From Heterostelium multicystogenum (Eukaryota; Evosea; Eumycetozoa; Acytosteliales; Acytosteliaceae), in assembly GCA_003667245.1 (NCBI GenBank), contig RCNN01000015.1, positions 124,001 through 188,000 on the forward strand: DNA of 64,000 bases. The letters run 5' to 3'. This document shows positions 32,307 through 42,964 of the stretch, piece after piece (the stretch's first letter is position 1; every line of letters begins with the position of its first letter). Below the pieces are notes generated by a model, which ran no database searches, was not told the DNA's origin, and saw only the letters and a list, made by a program, of their open reading frames with translations. The translations under genes were made by a program, and so were the position numbers.

Positions 32307-32562
32307 ATGATTAAACTATTGTTTATTTTATTTGTTATCTTTTTGATAATCCAACTCTATTGTAATGTAGTTTCTTCAGAGAAAATTGAAGACACAGCTC
32401 ATTTTGGTAATATTATCATTTTAATTACCAATTTCAGTATCATTCTAACATTTTTCAATATTGAAAATAGAAATCTTGGATTTAACTGAAGGATCATCTT
32501 TTGAAACATTAGGATCATTGGAAATTCATGAATCCGGGTTATTTGAAATGGGCTCCATTTAA
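32307..32562 (+). CDS. Small secreted or membrane-anchored peptide (63 aa)
   Basis: Exons 32307-32406 and 32471-32562 with intron GTAATATT...AAAATAG. The product begins MIKLLFILFVIFLIIQLYC, a strong signal peptide, followed by NVVSSEKIEDTAHF and an acidic mature part EILDLTEGSSFETLGSLEI ending MGSI. Removing the intron converts a frame that dies in AT-rich sequence into a smooth acidic peptide, which supports the model. No family recognised. Confidence 0.5.
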
Positions 32563-33074
32563 AATAGATTTGAAGATAAGAATACACTCATCATTCATCC
32601 AACACTCAATGTATTCTACTTTACAACAACAACATCATCATCATCATCATCTTCTTCTTCTTCTTCTTCTGCTTCTTCATCATTATCAATATTATTCTTG
32701 AATAAATTAATAAAAAAATGTAAAAACAACATTATTGATTTCCATTTCTACAATTCAAAAGAGGGATTGTTATTTTATATCATTTGAAAAATATTGATTG
32801 TTTTTTTTAGATTTTTGTTTTTACCTTTTGGGTTGGTAGTATGTTGTTCATAAAAGCACCAATCCTTAGTTTGATCATTTGTGTTGTATTTTAGGTTCAT
32901 TTGCAGATAAAGTAGATTGTTGTTCTGTTTAATTATTCAAAAAATTACAAATATAGTATTTAGATATATTTAGATAGATATAGATATAAAAGTGAGGATA
33001 AAATAAATAGATAATCATTTGATTTGAGTTACTACTAGTCACTATAGAAAGAGGAATATACAGATTGGATTAGA
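32563..33074. other. Intergenic with (CAT)n/(CTT)n tract
   Basis: Contains an imperfect CATCATCAT...CTTCTTCTT triplet tract at about 32630-32690 and the upstream region of TRAPPC8. A poly-Ser-like reading through the tract is not preceded by a gene. Confidence 0.5.
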
Positions 33075-36000
33075 TTGGATAGGTTAGATAGTTTTGATTG
33101 TAAATATGAATACATCGGCTTCATCTTACCTAAAGAGAATACAGCTATCTATAAAGACCTTAGATTATCTATACAATCATGGGTCTCACCATCTGTTTTG
33201 GTGATTACTTCACCAACCGTTACCAAAGTCTTTCAGAAGATGTCGGCTACAACAGGAAACTCTTTTACAGATATATTAAATCAATATGTCAATGACAAGC
33301 GTAAAGGTAGATTGCATTTCAGCATATGACTTTGAGCACTACTGTGTTACTTAAGTAATAACAACTAACCTTGCCTTTGTATCTCTATCAATCTCTGTTC
33401 AAACAACAATAATATAGTCTCAGTTAAAGTTGGTGAATCGTACTATGAACTCAATGATTTGAAACTGAATTTCATTACACTGCAACATCTAGAACCAGCT
33501 AGCTTTGCACAAAGTATCGCTGACACCTCCACCACTGTAGACTCCATGGCAACAGATGAATATTGCTCGAATTTCAAGATTAGAAATAAATTGGATGTTC
33601 CCTATTTCCATAAAGGTATGTAGAGTAGAGTACATAGATGAGCGCAAGAGAGTATCATACTGATAGTAGAGATGCTAGTGTGCCAAGATCCGACACCTTG
33701 GTTCGAGAAATACAGACACAACTACTTGAAATCATGTCATAGCCCAGAGCTCGAGACATTCTCGCATCCAATTGCTGTGATGCTGATTGTTTCGAGTGAG
33801 GATTCCAATCCTATTGGTCTGTTGGTAAAGATGTTCGACAGTGCAAAGCCACCTGCCATCTTCCAGCAATACAACGCAGATGCCAACATACCTAAAATCT
33901 ATATTCTTGTGCACCCAGAGAATTCCGAAGTCGAGTCTGAGCGTCGTCTCTCTGAGATGAAAAATACTTTTGGAGCGACCAACTCCTACCTGCTGCGTAT
34001 ATCTCCAAAGGAAGACGACGGTGGACTCACCTACGACTCCTCTACTGCTAACAGCAGCAACCCTCTCTTTAATATTGTAAGCGAACTTACAATGAAACAC
34101 ATACCAAACTTTATTGAGAAATCCATCCTTGAGCTAAACGATACTGTAAAGTAGTTGGTAGCATGAGAACTATCAGCAGTAAACAACCGGGTTTACTTAC
34201 TTACCTACCTACCTATGTTACAAATAACTCAATAGATTGTAGCAAACAAGAAGAGTTTCTTTTCCAAAATGAAGCTTAGGATTGGATATAAGAAGAACGA
34301 GGATGAAAGTACCTCCTCTGTTTCGGTGGAGTCGTGTCAGCGTAGGCTTTCGGATCTCTATTTCCTGTTGCAGGACTATGAAAATGCATTGTCAAATTAC
34401 AAGACACTTCTCAAGGAATTCAGTGCCGAGAAAACTCCAAATCACTATGCTGCGACCTATGTATGTTACTTCAGCCTTTTCTTCATGTCATTCATTATAC
34501 AACACTAACGAAACTCTGTTCGCTCTCCTTTAGGAAATGATTGGAATTTGTAATTTTATGTTAAACAAAGAAACGGAATCACAGTTTGAAACAGCGATAA
34601 ACAATTACTTTAGATCTGGACTAAATGCACCATCGGTGCGCGCAGCTATGATTCAAGGTGAAATATTGAAGCGTAAATCAAGCTACAAGTTGTTGGCAGA
34701 CTTATACAAATCAATTGCAGAGCGTGATATAGATCCATTTTGTGCAGCTATTCTACTGGAGCAAGCAGGATTCTGTTTGCTACAGTATCCTGCCCCATCT
34801 TTCAGAAAGGCATGCATGCGTTTGGTCCTTGCCGGTGATAAGTATGCAGAGGCATCAAAGAGAAAGCATGCACTTCGTTGCTACAGCTTCTCGTACGGTG
34901 TGTACGAAGGTCGTGATTGGAACTACATCGATGACCATCTACATCTAGCATTAGTGAGATACTCCTTTTTCCAAGGACACACCAGTGACTCCATCTTGTT
35001 TGTAAACAAACTCCTCGAGAAGAACTGTCAGTCATTCCAATCTCAGAATTCCATCATTCGAGAGTTCCTCTTCATTTCAAAGTCGACTGCCAAAGACAAC
35101 TATATTGGTGAACTCCCACTTCCTTTGATTAACAACGACAGGACACAGGTATTTTTGTCGGATTACTCCACAGAATTGAATCAACAGGTTTGGCAGGAAA
35201 TGGAAGAATCATTCAAAAAGGAAGCATCTATCATTACCAAGCCAATATTACAAGGTTTCGATTTGTGGCGTAAGGACCAATTCCAAGAGGCGGAAAAAGA
35301 GAGAACAATCGTTGTTGAGGAACCAATCACCGTAGAATGCGAAATTAGAAATCCATTACAGGTACCACTTCAGTTCAATCGCGTACACTTGGTTGCGACA
35401 TTTAAAAACTCACAGACACAAGAGGAAGAGTCAAATATGTCCCCACTCGACGACGAAGCACTTGCAGCAATGGAAAACGGACAAACTCCATTCAAAGTTG
35501 AATCAGTAGATATCCTCCTTGGACCAAGTGAAACTAAGAAATTGGTTCTATCTATAGTTCCACTAAAACAAGGTCAACTAATAATTAAAGGACTTGGACT
35601 CTGTATGTGTGGATCAGTTGGGGTAAACGTCAATTCAATCTTAAGCAAAAGAGACTAAACAAGTATGTATAAGCCATCAGATGAACGAACATACAAATCA
35701 CTAAACTAATATTAATATTTGCAAACTATAGGACAAGACAACAAAGAGAATCGGTTGTTTATGAACCAAATCTAACTTTAACATTCAGTGTAACAACACC
35801 AATGCCAAGATTAGAAACTCAATTCATTGAATTCCCCTCTGCTTTAAGTCATGGTGAAATGAAGCAAGCTAAACTACAACTTAAAAATTGTAGCAACAAG
35901 ATGGGACTTAAAAATGTCAGAGTCAGATTGAGTCATCCTACTTTAATTTGTTTTGGTTCAAATAATAATGGTATGGTCCTATTTTGTATTTAAATTTATC

Positions 36001-37442
36001 TACATACGATACTAATATAATTATATAGATGCAAGTATATTAACATCATTGGATTCGTCCATATTGTTGAATATTGAATTACCACCTGGTGCTACTGTTA
36101 CTGTGCCATTGTGGGTACGTGGCTTGGTTGTTGGTAGATACAATCTAAGATGTTTGGTATACTATGAATCAGAGGCTGGAAACTCTGATTTGAAATATCG
36201 TCTTGCCAGATGTCAAACTGATTTCGAAGTTAAAGCTTCGCTCCGTATTTCTACATTCTCACAGCAATCTTCAACCAATCTTAATAACTACTTGCTTGGT
36301 ATAGAAGTAGATAATCCTATAATTGGTGGTGGCGGAGACGTATTCTATTTGAAGCAGATTTCATCGATTTTCGCAACATTGGAAGATCACCCCACTCTCT
36401 TACAAAGACGATGTTCCTAACAACTCGATTCTTACTCTCCACCCAGGTCAATTTACAAATCTTTTCTTTGGTATCAGCCCAACTGTTGATCAAACTCAGC
36501 AACAACAACAAACCAATCAACAACAGCTAGCAATCACCAACATTTCATTTGACAAGAATGAGCCTATGTATGATTCATCTTCATTTCCAGTTTTCCAGTT
36601 TTTAGAATACGAAAAAATGCTACACCAAGACAATTTCCAAGGGGCTTTGGGCGTTGGAGGTGCTGCTTCCAACAGCAACAACATGACAGTTGGTGTCGCC
36701 AGTTCCAACAGCAATCCTCAAGCAAGAGAGTCTCTATCATTAAAATCACCAATTTCTAGTGAGTTTACACTCGGTGAACATCAAAATCTCTTAGATCTTA
36801 TGTTGTTCTGGGAGTCTGCTCCATCATCTACCACCTCTCAAAAACTGGCTGTTCCATCAACTCCATCCACTACTGTAGCTCCACCAACCAAGCCACCAAT
36901 GAGAATGGGAGTGTTGAATGCTACCTCCATCTCATTCCTTCCAACTCACTTTAATGACACATTGCTCGCCACTCCTTGGGGTTCCTGGAGAAACACCACT
37001 TCTCCAACTGGTAAGTCTTTGATGTATGTCGATCCATCTCTAAGATTCCAGGCCCCACTACGTCACCAGCTACAATCACCACTCTCACTTAAACACAACT
37101 TTAATAGTAATTCAATTTGTACAACACCACTCAAGCTGCAACTCTCGAATTGTTCACCAACACACACACTTCAACTATGTATCGATACACTTTTACCACA
37201 CGAAAATCTTGATGCTACCAGTCAACTTACATCCCAATACTTTTGGACTGGTATAACACGTTATAACATAGAGCTTGCGCCACTTCAAAACTCATGATCT
37301 CTCACTAAGCGTATGCTTCCTTAGAGCTGGAACTTATAACATCAATCGTTATAAGATCAACATAAAAATCAATAATAGTGAATTCTCTAAAGATATTTAT
37401 CCTACAGTTCAACATTTAATTAACGTGGAGGATTCAGAATAA
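33075..37442 (+). CDS. trappc8: TRAPP complex subunit 8 (TRAPPC8/Trs85 family)
   Basis: Tethering factor subunit of TRAPPIII, which acts in ER-Golgi traffic and autophagy. My exons: to 33306, 33418-33615, 33670-34145, 34236-34460, 34534-35662, 35732-35970 and 36029-37442. Diagnostic stretches shared with human TRAPPC8 are SWVSPSVLVITSP, DPTPWFEKYR, SYLLRISP, CAAILLEQAGFCLLQYP, RKHALRCYSFSYGVYEGRDW, GELPLPLIN, VVEEPITVECEIRNPLQV, FIEFPSALSHGEMKQA, LPPGATVTVPLWVRGL, FSQHWKITPLSYK and LSVCFLRAGTYNINRYKI. Three single-base shifts in short homopolymers (about 35622, 36363 and 37286) must be skipped. No ATG is visible at the 5' end of exon 1; a small upstream exon or an indel near 33105 (where ATGAATAC occurs in another frame) may supply it. 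Confidence 0.92.
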
Positions 37443-38140
37443 TAAAATAGTTGTTATTTAAAACTTGATAATTTCTTTACATTTTAACATGAACATCTTT
37501 TTATAGGCAGGACTGCCTATTATTATTTGATTGCATTTTTGATTACTTCATCCGTCATTTTTTTTTTTTTGTTAAAGAGGCAATAAAAGAAAGTATTAAG
37601 GTTTATTTAATAGGATGGCCGAAGCCATCAAGTTGATTAACAACTGAGAGTTTGTATCTAGAGGAACTGAAATGATGCTATCTACCAAAGATGAGAACGA
37701 GGCAAGGGTGTAGCTCTGTAGTGTCAAAGCTAAAGGCCTTCTGCAGATTTTCTCTTGCTCAATTAGGTTAAGTTCTAATGACGGCCAATGAGAGTCGACA
37801 TGGGCCTGTTACCATGATTTCTATGCACAAGCAGTATTCTGTACCACCATATCTAAGCTGCTCCCTCATCAGCTTGGTGGCGACAGAGAGCTCCAGGACC
37901 TGATTAAGTTAATGAGTCACCTAGTCATCACTTGAAAGAGGCAAAACATTTAGGGTACATTACTAAACGTTGACTAGGAACTGTAGCCTGGTATAGAAAG
38001 TGACTGTCAAAAGGGTGGTTATGAAGAAGCTAGGTGTAATGCGAAAAAAGTGAAAAAAGGAATTTGGATTTCGATGACAAAAGAGCGAAAAAGATGCGAA
38101 AAATAGCTATACTAAAGTAGAATAGTTAATTATATACTTA
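37443..38140. other. Intergenic with a GC-richer coding relic
   Basis: About 37612-37935 is distinctly less AT-rich than its flanks. It can be read on the plus strand as interrupted coding sequence (MAEAIKLINN, then a later piece with AQAVFCTTISKLLPHQLGG and DRELQDLIKLM). It resembles a mobile-element-derived protein, but I do not recognise the family. The remaining sequence shows nothing. Confidence 0.4.
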
Positions 38141-38274
38141 GGTTTTGTTTGTTTTGTTTTGTTTTGTTTTGTTTTGTTTTGTTTTGTTTTGTTTTGTTTT
38201 GTTTTTGTTTTGTTTTGTTTTGTTTTGTTTTGTTTTGTTTTGTTTTGTTTTGTTTTGTTTTGTTTGTTTTTTCC
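38141..38274. repeat. (TTTTG)n microsatellite
   Basis: About 130 bp of near-perfect TTTTG repeats with two small phase slips, directly beyond the 3' element of tRNA-Gly. Read on plus it would be poly-Phe/Val/Leu/Cys, which is not a gene. Confidence 0.95.
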
Positions 38275-38279
38275 TTTTC

Positions 38280-38288
38280 CCGCTCGCG
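38280..38288 (-). promoter_or_regulatory. tRNA 3'-flank element, diverged (CGCGAGCGG on minus)
   Basis: 19 nt beyond the 3' end of the minus-strand tRNA-Gly. The CGCNNGCGG core is kept, but GTATTT is replaced by GGGAAAA. Confidence 0.5.
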
Positions 38289-38307
38289 GGGTTAATGTTT
38301 TAACAAG

Positions 38308-38378
38308 TGCTCATGCCGAGAATCGAACTCGGGTCGCTTCCGTGGCAGGGAAACATTCTACCTCTGAACCACATGAGC
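38308..38378 (-). tRNA. tRNA-Gly (GCC)
   Basis: Same sequence as the tRNA at 22693-22763 but on the minus strand. Perfect acceptor stem, anticodon GCC. A gypsy-type LTR begins 75 bp upstream of its 5' end. Confidence 0.95.
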
Positions 38379-38453
38379 TTGTGATATTTTATTAAGAAAT
38401 AAAGTGATTATTCATTACTACTACCCCCTTACATTTCCTAAAAAGAATCCTAA

Positions 38454-38614
38454 TGTTACGAATAATTTATGAGATGATCAAGTAATTTAGAATATAAGAC
38501 TATCTTTATTGATACATTGAATTAATCTATTTATACTGATTGGTTGTTCTAATAGAATCCCTGGTTGCATGATTCTAGAATGCTATGTCATCATTATTCC
38601 ATCTGTGGGTTACA
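38454..38614 (-). repeat. 161-bp LTR of the second gypsy element
   Basis: Minus-strand LTR begins TGTAAC and ends GTTACA, a 6-bp inverted terminal pair. It contains a TATAAATAG box and an AATAAA signal, as expected of a compact LTR, and is preceded by the polypurine tract. Confidence 0.8.
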
Positions 38615-38616
38615 AT

Positions 38617-41600
38617 TTACCCCCCCTTGACTTCAGTCACACCATCGGACATTATCTTGCTAACTGTTCTCCAATACTCGTTGATCGCCGAACTCATGGC
38701 TGTTCCTTTAATCCACGCCGATATATTCTTTTTCATGTCTTTTACCAAATATGTAAATCCTGTCTTGGTAGGTCTATGTTGAAGGATCTTGATATCAGCT
38801 GCTCTTGAGTTGTAGAATATTGTTGGGTCTCCTTCCTTCATTGGTTGAGTTCTGAACGGTATGAGTTTCGACGCGTGGAATACTGGATGAATCTTGAATT
38901 GAATTGAATCCAGTTGTTGAGTTGACTGTGTTGTTTAACGAAAATTGAATTAACAGTAACGTCTCCTCCCAGTTGTTTGATTGTGAATGAAGATATGCTC
39001 TCATTCTCTCTTGTATTACCCTGTTGAATACTTCTGTTTGGCCGTCTGACTGTGGGTGATATGTTGTTGATAACGCCAACTTGACATCCAATTTCTTTGT
39101 TAATTGTTTCCAAAAATCGCTAGTGAACCTAGTGTCTCTATCCGAAATAATCTTTCTCGGCATACCATGATGAACGAACACATGTTCTATAAACAGATTT
39201 GCGACTTCTTCAGCTGTCACTGTCTTTGTGGTTGGTATGATTGTGACGAATTTCGATAACTTGTCTACTACCACTAATAAAGAATCGTTTCCTTGCTTGG
39301 TTCTAGGTAAGGCTGTCACAAAATCCATAGATATAGTTTCAAACGGCTTGTCAGGCGGTGGTATCGGATGTAGACTAGACTCAACTGGACGTCTATACTT
39401 GATCTTTTGACATGTTTCACAACCTTCAACATACTTCTTGATCTCGTCGTACATCTTTGGCCAGTAATACAACTCTCTTAAGTTCCCATATGTGGTTTCA
39501 AATCCTCTGTGGGCTGATAAGATTGAGTCATGATGGTTATAAATTAACTTTAACTTCAATTCCTTGTCATCCGGAATACATAACCTAGTTTGATTTTTGT
39601 AGATTAGTGAGTTTTCTTGATTCAATGAATAAGAATTAATTTCGACTCCTTTTTCCAAACGTTCTAGAATATCACCGAATTTTTCATCAATCAAATATTT
39701 TTGCACTAATTCTTCACGCCATGACTCATCAATATTTATAGTTGAATAGTTTCTTGACAGCGCATCAGCTACAATGTTATCTTCACCTCTTCTGTGTACA
39801 ATTGTATAATCGTATTCTTCTAGCTTTTGAATCCATCTAGCCAATCTTGGGTTCGGTTTAGGTAGCGTCTTTAAATACTTAAGACTCTCATGATCAGTGA
39901 CAATGGTAATTGGTGGACCTAGTAAGTGATGTCTTAGCTTCTCGATTCCGTATATGATGGCTAATAGTTCTCTCTCTCTCACAGGATATTTCCTCTCTTC
40001 CTTTGTCAATTTTCTGGATATAAACGCTACTGGTAGGGTTCTCTTTAATGGATCCTTTGATTGATATAACACACCTCCAATTGCTATGTCCGAGGCATCT
40101 GTCTCTAACACAAATGGTACGTCTTTCTGAATAGGATTTAACAAAGTACGTTTCGCTAATTCTTTCTTCAAACCTTCGAAACCTTTTTGCTCTTTCTCAG
40201 TCCAAACAAACTTCGCATCTTTTGCTAACAAATCAGACAATGGTGCTGCTAATTCTGCATAGCCTTGTATGTGGTCTTGGAAATAAGCCATTGTGCCTAG
40301 GAAACTTCGCACTTCTTCTATTGTCTTTGGCACTTTCCATTCCTGAATAGCTGAAACTTTCGATTCAGATGGTCGGATACCTTCAGCTGAAAGATGATGT
40401 CCAAGATATTCAATCTCAGTCTGGAAGAACAGACACTTCTTCGAATTCGCGTAGAGTTTCTCTTTCCGATGTAGATCTAAAACTAGCTTCAAGTGCTTCT
40501 TATGTTCTTCTAAAGTTTTCGAAAATATTAGTATGTCGTCTAAGTAGATAACCATGAACTTCCCGATATATTCCGAAAATATCTTCATCATCATTCTGGT
40601 AAATGTTGCTGGTGCATTGGTCAAACCAAACGGTACTACTCGATACTGGAATTGTCCTTGCTTGCAAACAAACGCGGTCTTAGGTCTGCTTTCTTCTTCT
40701 AGGTACAGTTGCTCATAACCAGATCTTAAATCTATCAATGAATAGTATTTGGCTCCACTTGCAGTTTCCAACAATTCATCAATTCTTGGTAATGGATGTT
40801 TGTCCTTGATAGTTTGTTTGTTTAATGCACGATAATCCACACACATTCTTAGAGAACCGTCCTTCTTCTTTACAAACAGAATTCCGGTGTATGGCGAATT
40901 ACTTGGTTCAATAATACCTTGCTTCAACATTTCTGGGATTCTCTTCTTGATTTCTTCCTCCTCCACTGGAGCTAAACGATATGGCGGCCTGTATTGCGGA
41001 ACACTTCCTTCCACTTCTCTAATAGCTAACTTAACACCTCTATCCGGCGGAAGCTCTTCTGGTAGTTTATCCACGAGTACGTCCCTGTACTCCATCCTTA
41101 TCGTATGCGATAGTATCTCAGTTTCTGACATTCTAACCACACGAGTATTGTTAAGTTCTTCGACTGCAATTGATGCTTCATTGAGTGTCTCTTCATTCCT
41201 TATAGTGAGTAAGTAAATTTCTTCCACTTTACCTCTTTTAAGAGCTCTATTCAAACTTTTGGCTGACACTATTTCCTTGGTCACATCTAGACTTCCGAGT
41301 GATTCTTCCTTCCAATCAATTTGAGGATTCCTAGTCTTTAACCATGGTAAACCTAAAATTATTGGATTCTTCAATTCCTTGAACACAACAAAAGATTGTT
41401 CATGCTCCGCTCCTTCATGATTTACTACACACGTCGCCAATCCATCTGCCCTAATTAACATTCCGTTTGCTAAACGAACGTTATACTTTTTATCACTATC
41501 TACCTTCAATCCCAATTCCACGGCTTTAGCTGTCGCCATGAAATTTGATGACGCACCGCTATCCAACACTCCTACCGACTCCTTCCCGTTAATCAAGATA

Positions 41601-41704
41601 CTTGCTCTTATTAACACACTCTCCCCTGACTCCATTGCAAGAACAGTAGATTCGGAGTCATCTACTTTCTCTCTTTTCCCTCGGTCTCCTTTGACTTCTT
41701 CCAT
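38617..41704 (-). pseudogene. Gypsy Pol (PR-RT-RH-IN), integrase C-terminus deleted and frame-shifted
   Basis: The main frame, 41704-38795, starts at an ATG. Protease: GVLDSGASSNFMATAKAVEL. RT: MCVDYRALNKQTIKDKHPLP, and YLDDILIFSK at the catalytic site. RNase H: LETDASDIAIGGVL, TDHESLKYL. Integrase: HRGFETTY, CETCQKIK, SMDFVTALPRT, SDRDTRFTSDFW, HPQSDGQTEVFNR. After NSTTGFNSIQ the sequence jumps in another frame to KIHPVFHASKLIPF and a degenerate chromodomain (to 38617). The intervening GPY/F region (normally about 100 aa) is therefore deleted and the frame changed. The element cannot make a normal integrase. Confidence 0.88.
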
Positions 41705-42310
41705 TCAAAGCAATCCTTCTTCCAGTGTCCCTTCTTCTTGCAATACATACATTGGTCATTTGAAATACGAGTACCTTTCTTTCCTCTGAGTTTATGGCCA
41801 TCCATTCTTCCCAGTTCCATCTTTTCAATCGTTGGCACTGTAGAACTAGTAGAGATTCTCATCACTATCTTGTAAGCTTGTCTAACAGCATCTTGGTATG
41901 ATACTGGTTCCAAGTCCTCTACCTTCTCTGCAATCGATTTCTCCAAACCGACTATGTACAACATACGCAAATCATCATCTGCCATCGTGGCTACATCTTG
42001 GGCTAAGCGACTAAATTTCTCATTATATTCCTCCAAGTCTCTTGACTTGTTGCCCCTCATCCTTAATGCGTATAACTCTTTTCTGGCCGTATCAGCACGA
42101 TTTTCTGGCTGGAAGCGTTCTCTCATTCTGCGAGCCATGTATTCTAAAGTTAGAGCATCATCTCCGGCGGTCATCTTAATATAATGGGCATGTCTACTAG
42201 CGGGTCCCGACAAATATGTCTCTAATAAATCAACTTGTGATTCCTCAGGACAATTTGTCAATCTAACATGAATGAATTGGAAGATTTCGATGACTAATTT
42301 AATTTCAAAA
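41662..42310 (-). pseudogene. Gypsy Gag, C-terminal part
   Basis: Open from just after a stop near 42310 to 41662, with no start codon. Retrotrans_gag signature QVDLLETYLSGPA, RERFQPEN and EYNEKFSRLA, then a CCHC knuckle CMYCKKKGHWKKDC. It overlaps pol by 43 nt in the -1 frame. The N-terminal part of the capsid is missing. Confidence 0.82.
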
Positions 42311-42964
42311 TGCGAGCCTCCTAATTACAAAGAACAAACTCGTCAACAAGTACAAGCATTCTTGAATGAGATTATATGATGCTACCGAACATCAAGTTGG
42401 CACTAATAACTTAAACGAACTCTCGTCAACTTTCCTACTTTCTTTACTTTCTTTTTTTATCCAAAATCACTCATTCACTCACTGACTGACACAAAAACAA
42501 ACTCACTTTGTTAAGTGAAAGAATATGCAGAAACACCTTAAATGAAATGAATAAACAGTAATAGAAGAGACAGACTTTTGACTTGCAAACTCAACATTCC
42601 TACTCAGATATACATCATATTATTGTTATGTTCATTGCAAATATTTTTTCATTATTAAAAATTAAAATAAAAAAAACAATAAAATATTTAATTCAAAACT
42701 GATATATATAAATTTCTTTTATTGGTAAAACAATTAATTTGTTTTTTTGATATTTTTATTACTAGTTAACAATTTTATATACTCCTTCAATCTTAGAACT
42801 TTCATTTCATTTCTATTATTTATTTGAATATTATTATTATTATTTGTTTATTTTTGTTTTTATTTCTATTTTTCATTTTATCTACAGTTAGTTATTTATT
42901 CAATTTCTGTCTCATTTATTTGTTTACTCTTTATTATTTGTTCAGTTCCTGTTATCTCTAGGAT
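42311..42964. other. Boundary and AT-rich spacer
   Basis: Right of the truncated element there is a short coding-like plus-strand stretch (about 42317-42376, NYKEQTRQQVQAFLNEII and a stop) that may be a piece of the disrupted host sequence. Then AT-rich DNA upstream of the Crinkler/RHS-type gene. Confidence 0.45.

Larger units (their letters stand above)
38454..42310 (-). mobile_element. Defective Ty3/gypsy element (5'-truncated, internally deleted)
   Basis: Minus-strand element with a 3' LTR at 38614-38454, preceded by a polypurine tract (AAGGGGGGG, about 38620-38628), and a 3' part of gag plus pol. No second LTR is found on the right: the open frame begins just after a stop near 42310 with no leader, so the 5' end is missing. 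Pol differs strongly from the 14-20 kb element (true DSG protease, CCHC knuckle, YLDD reverse transcriptase), so it is a separate family. It lies 75 bp upstream of tRNA-Gly. Confidence 0.88.
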
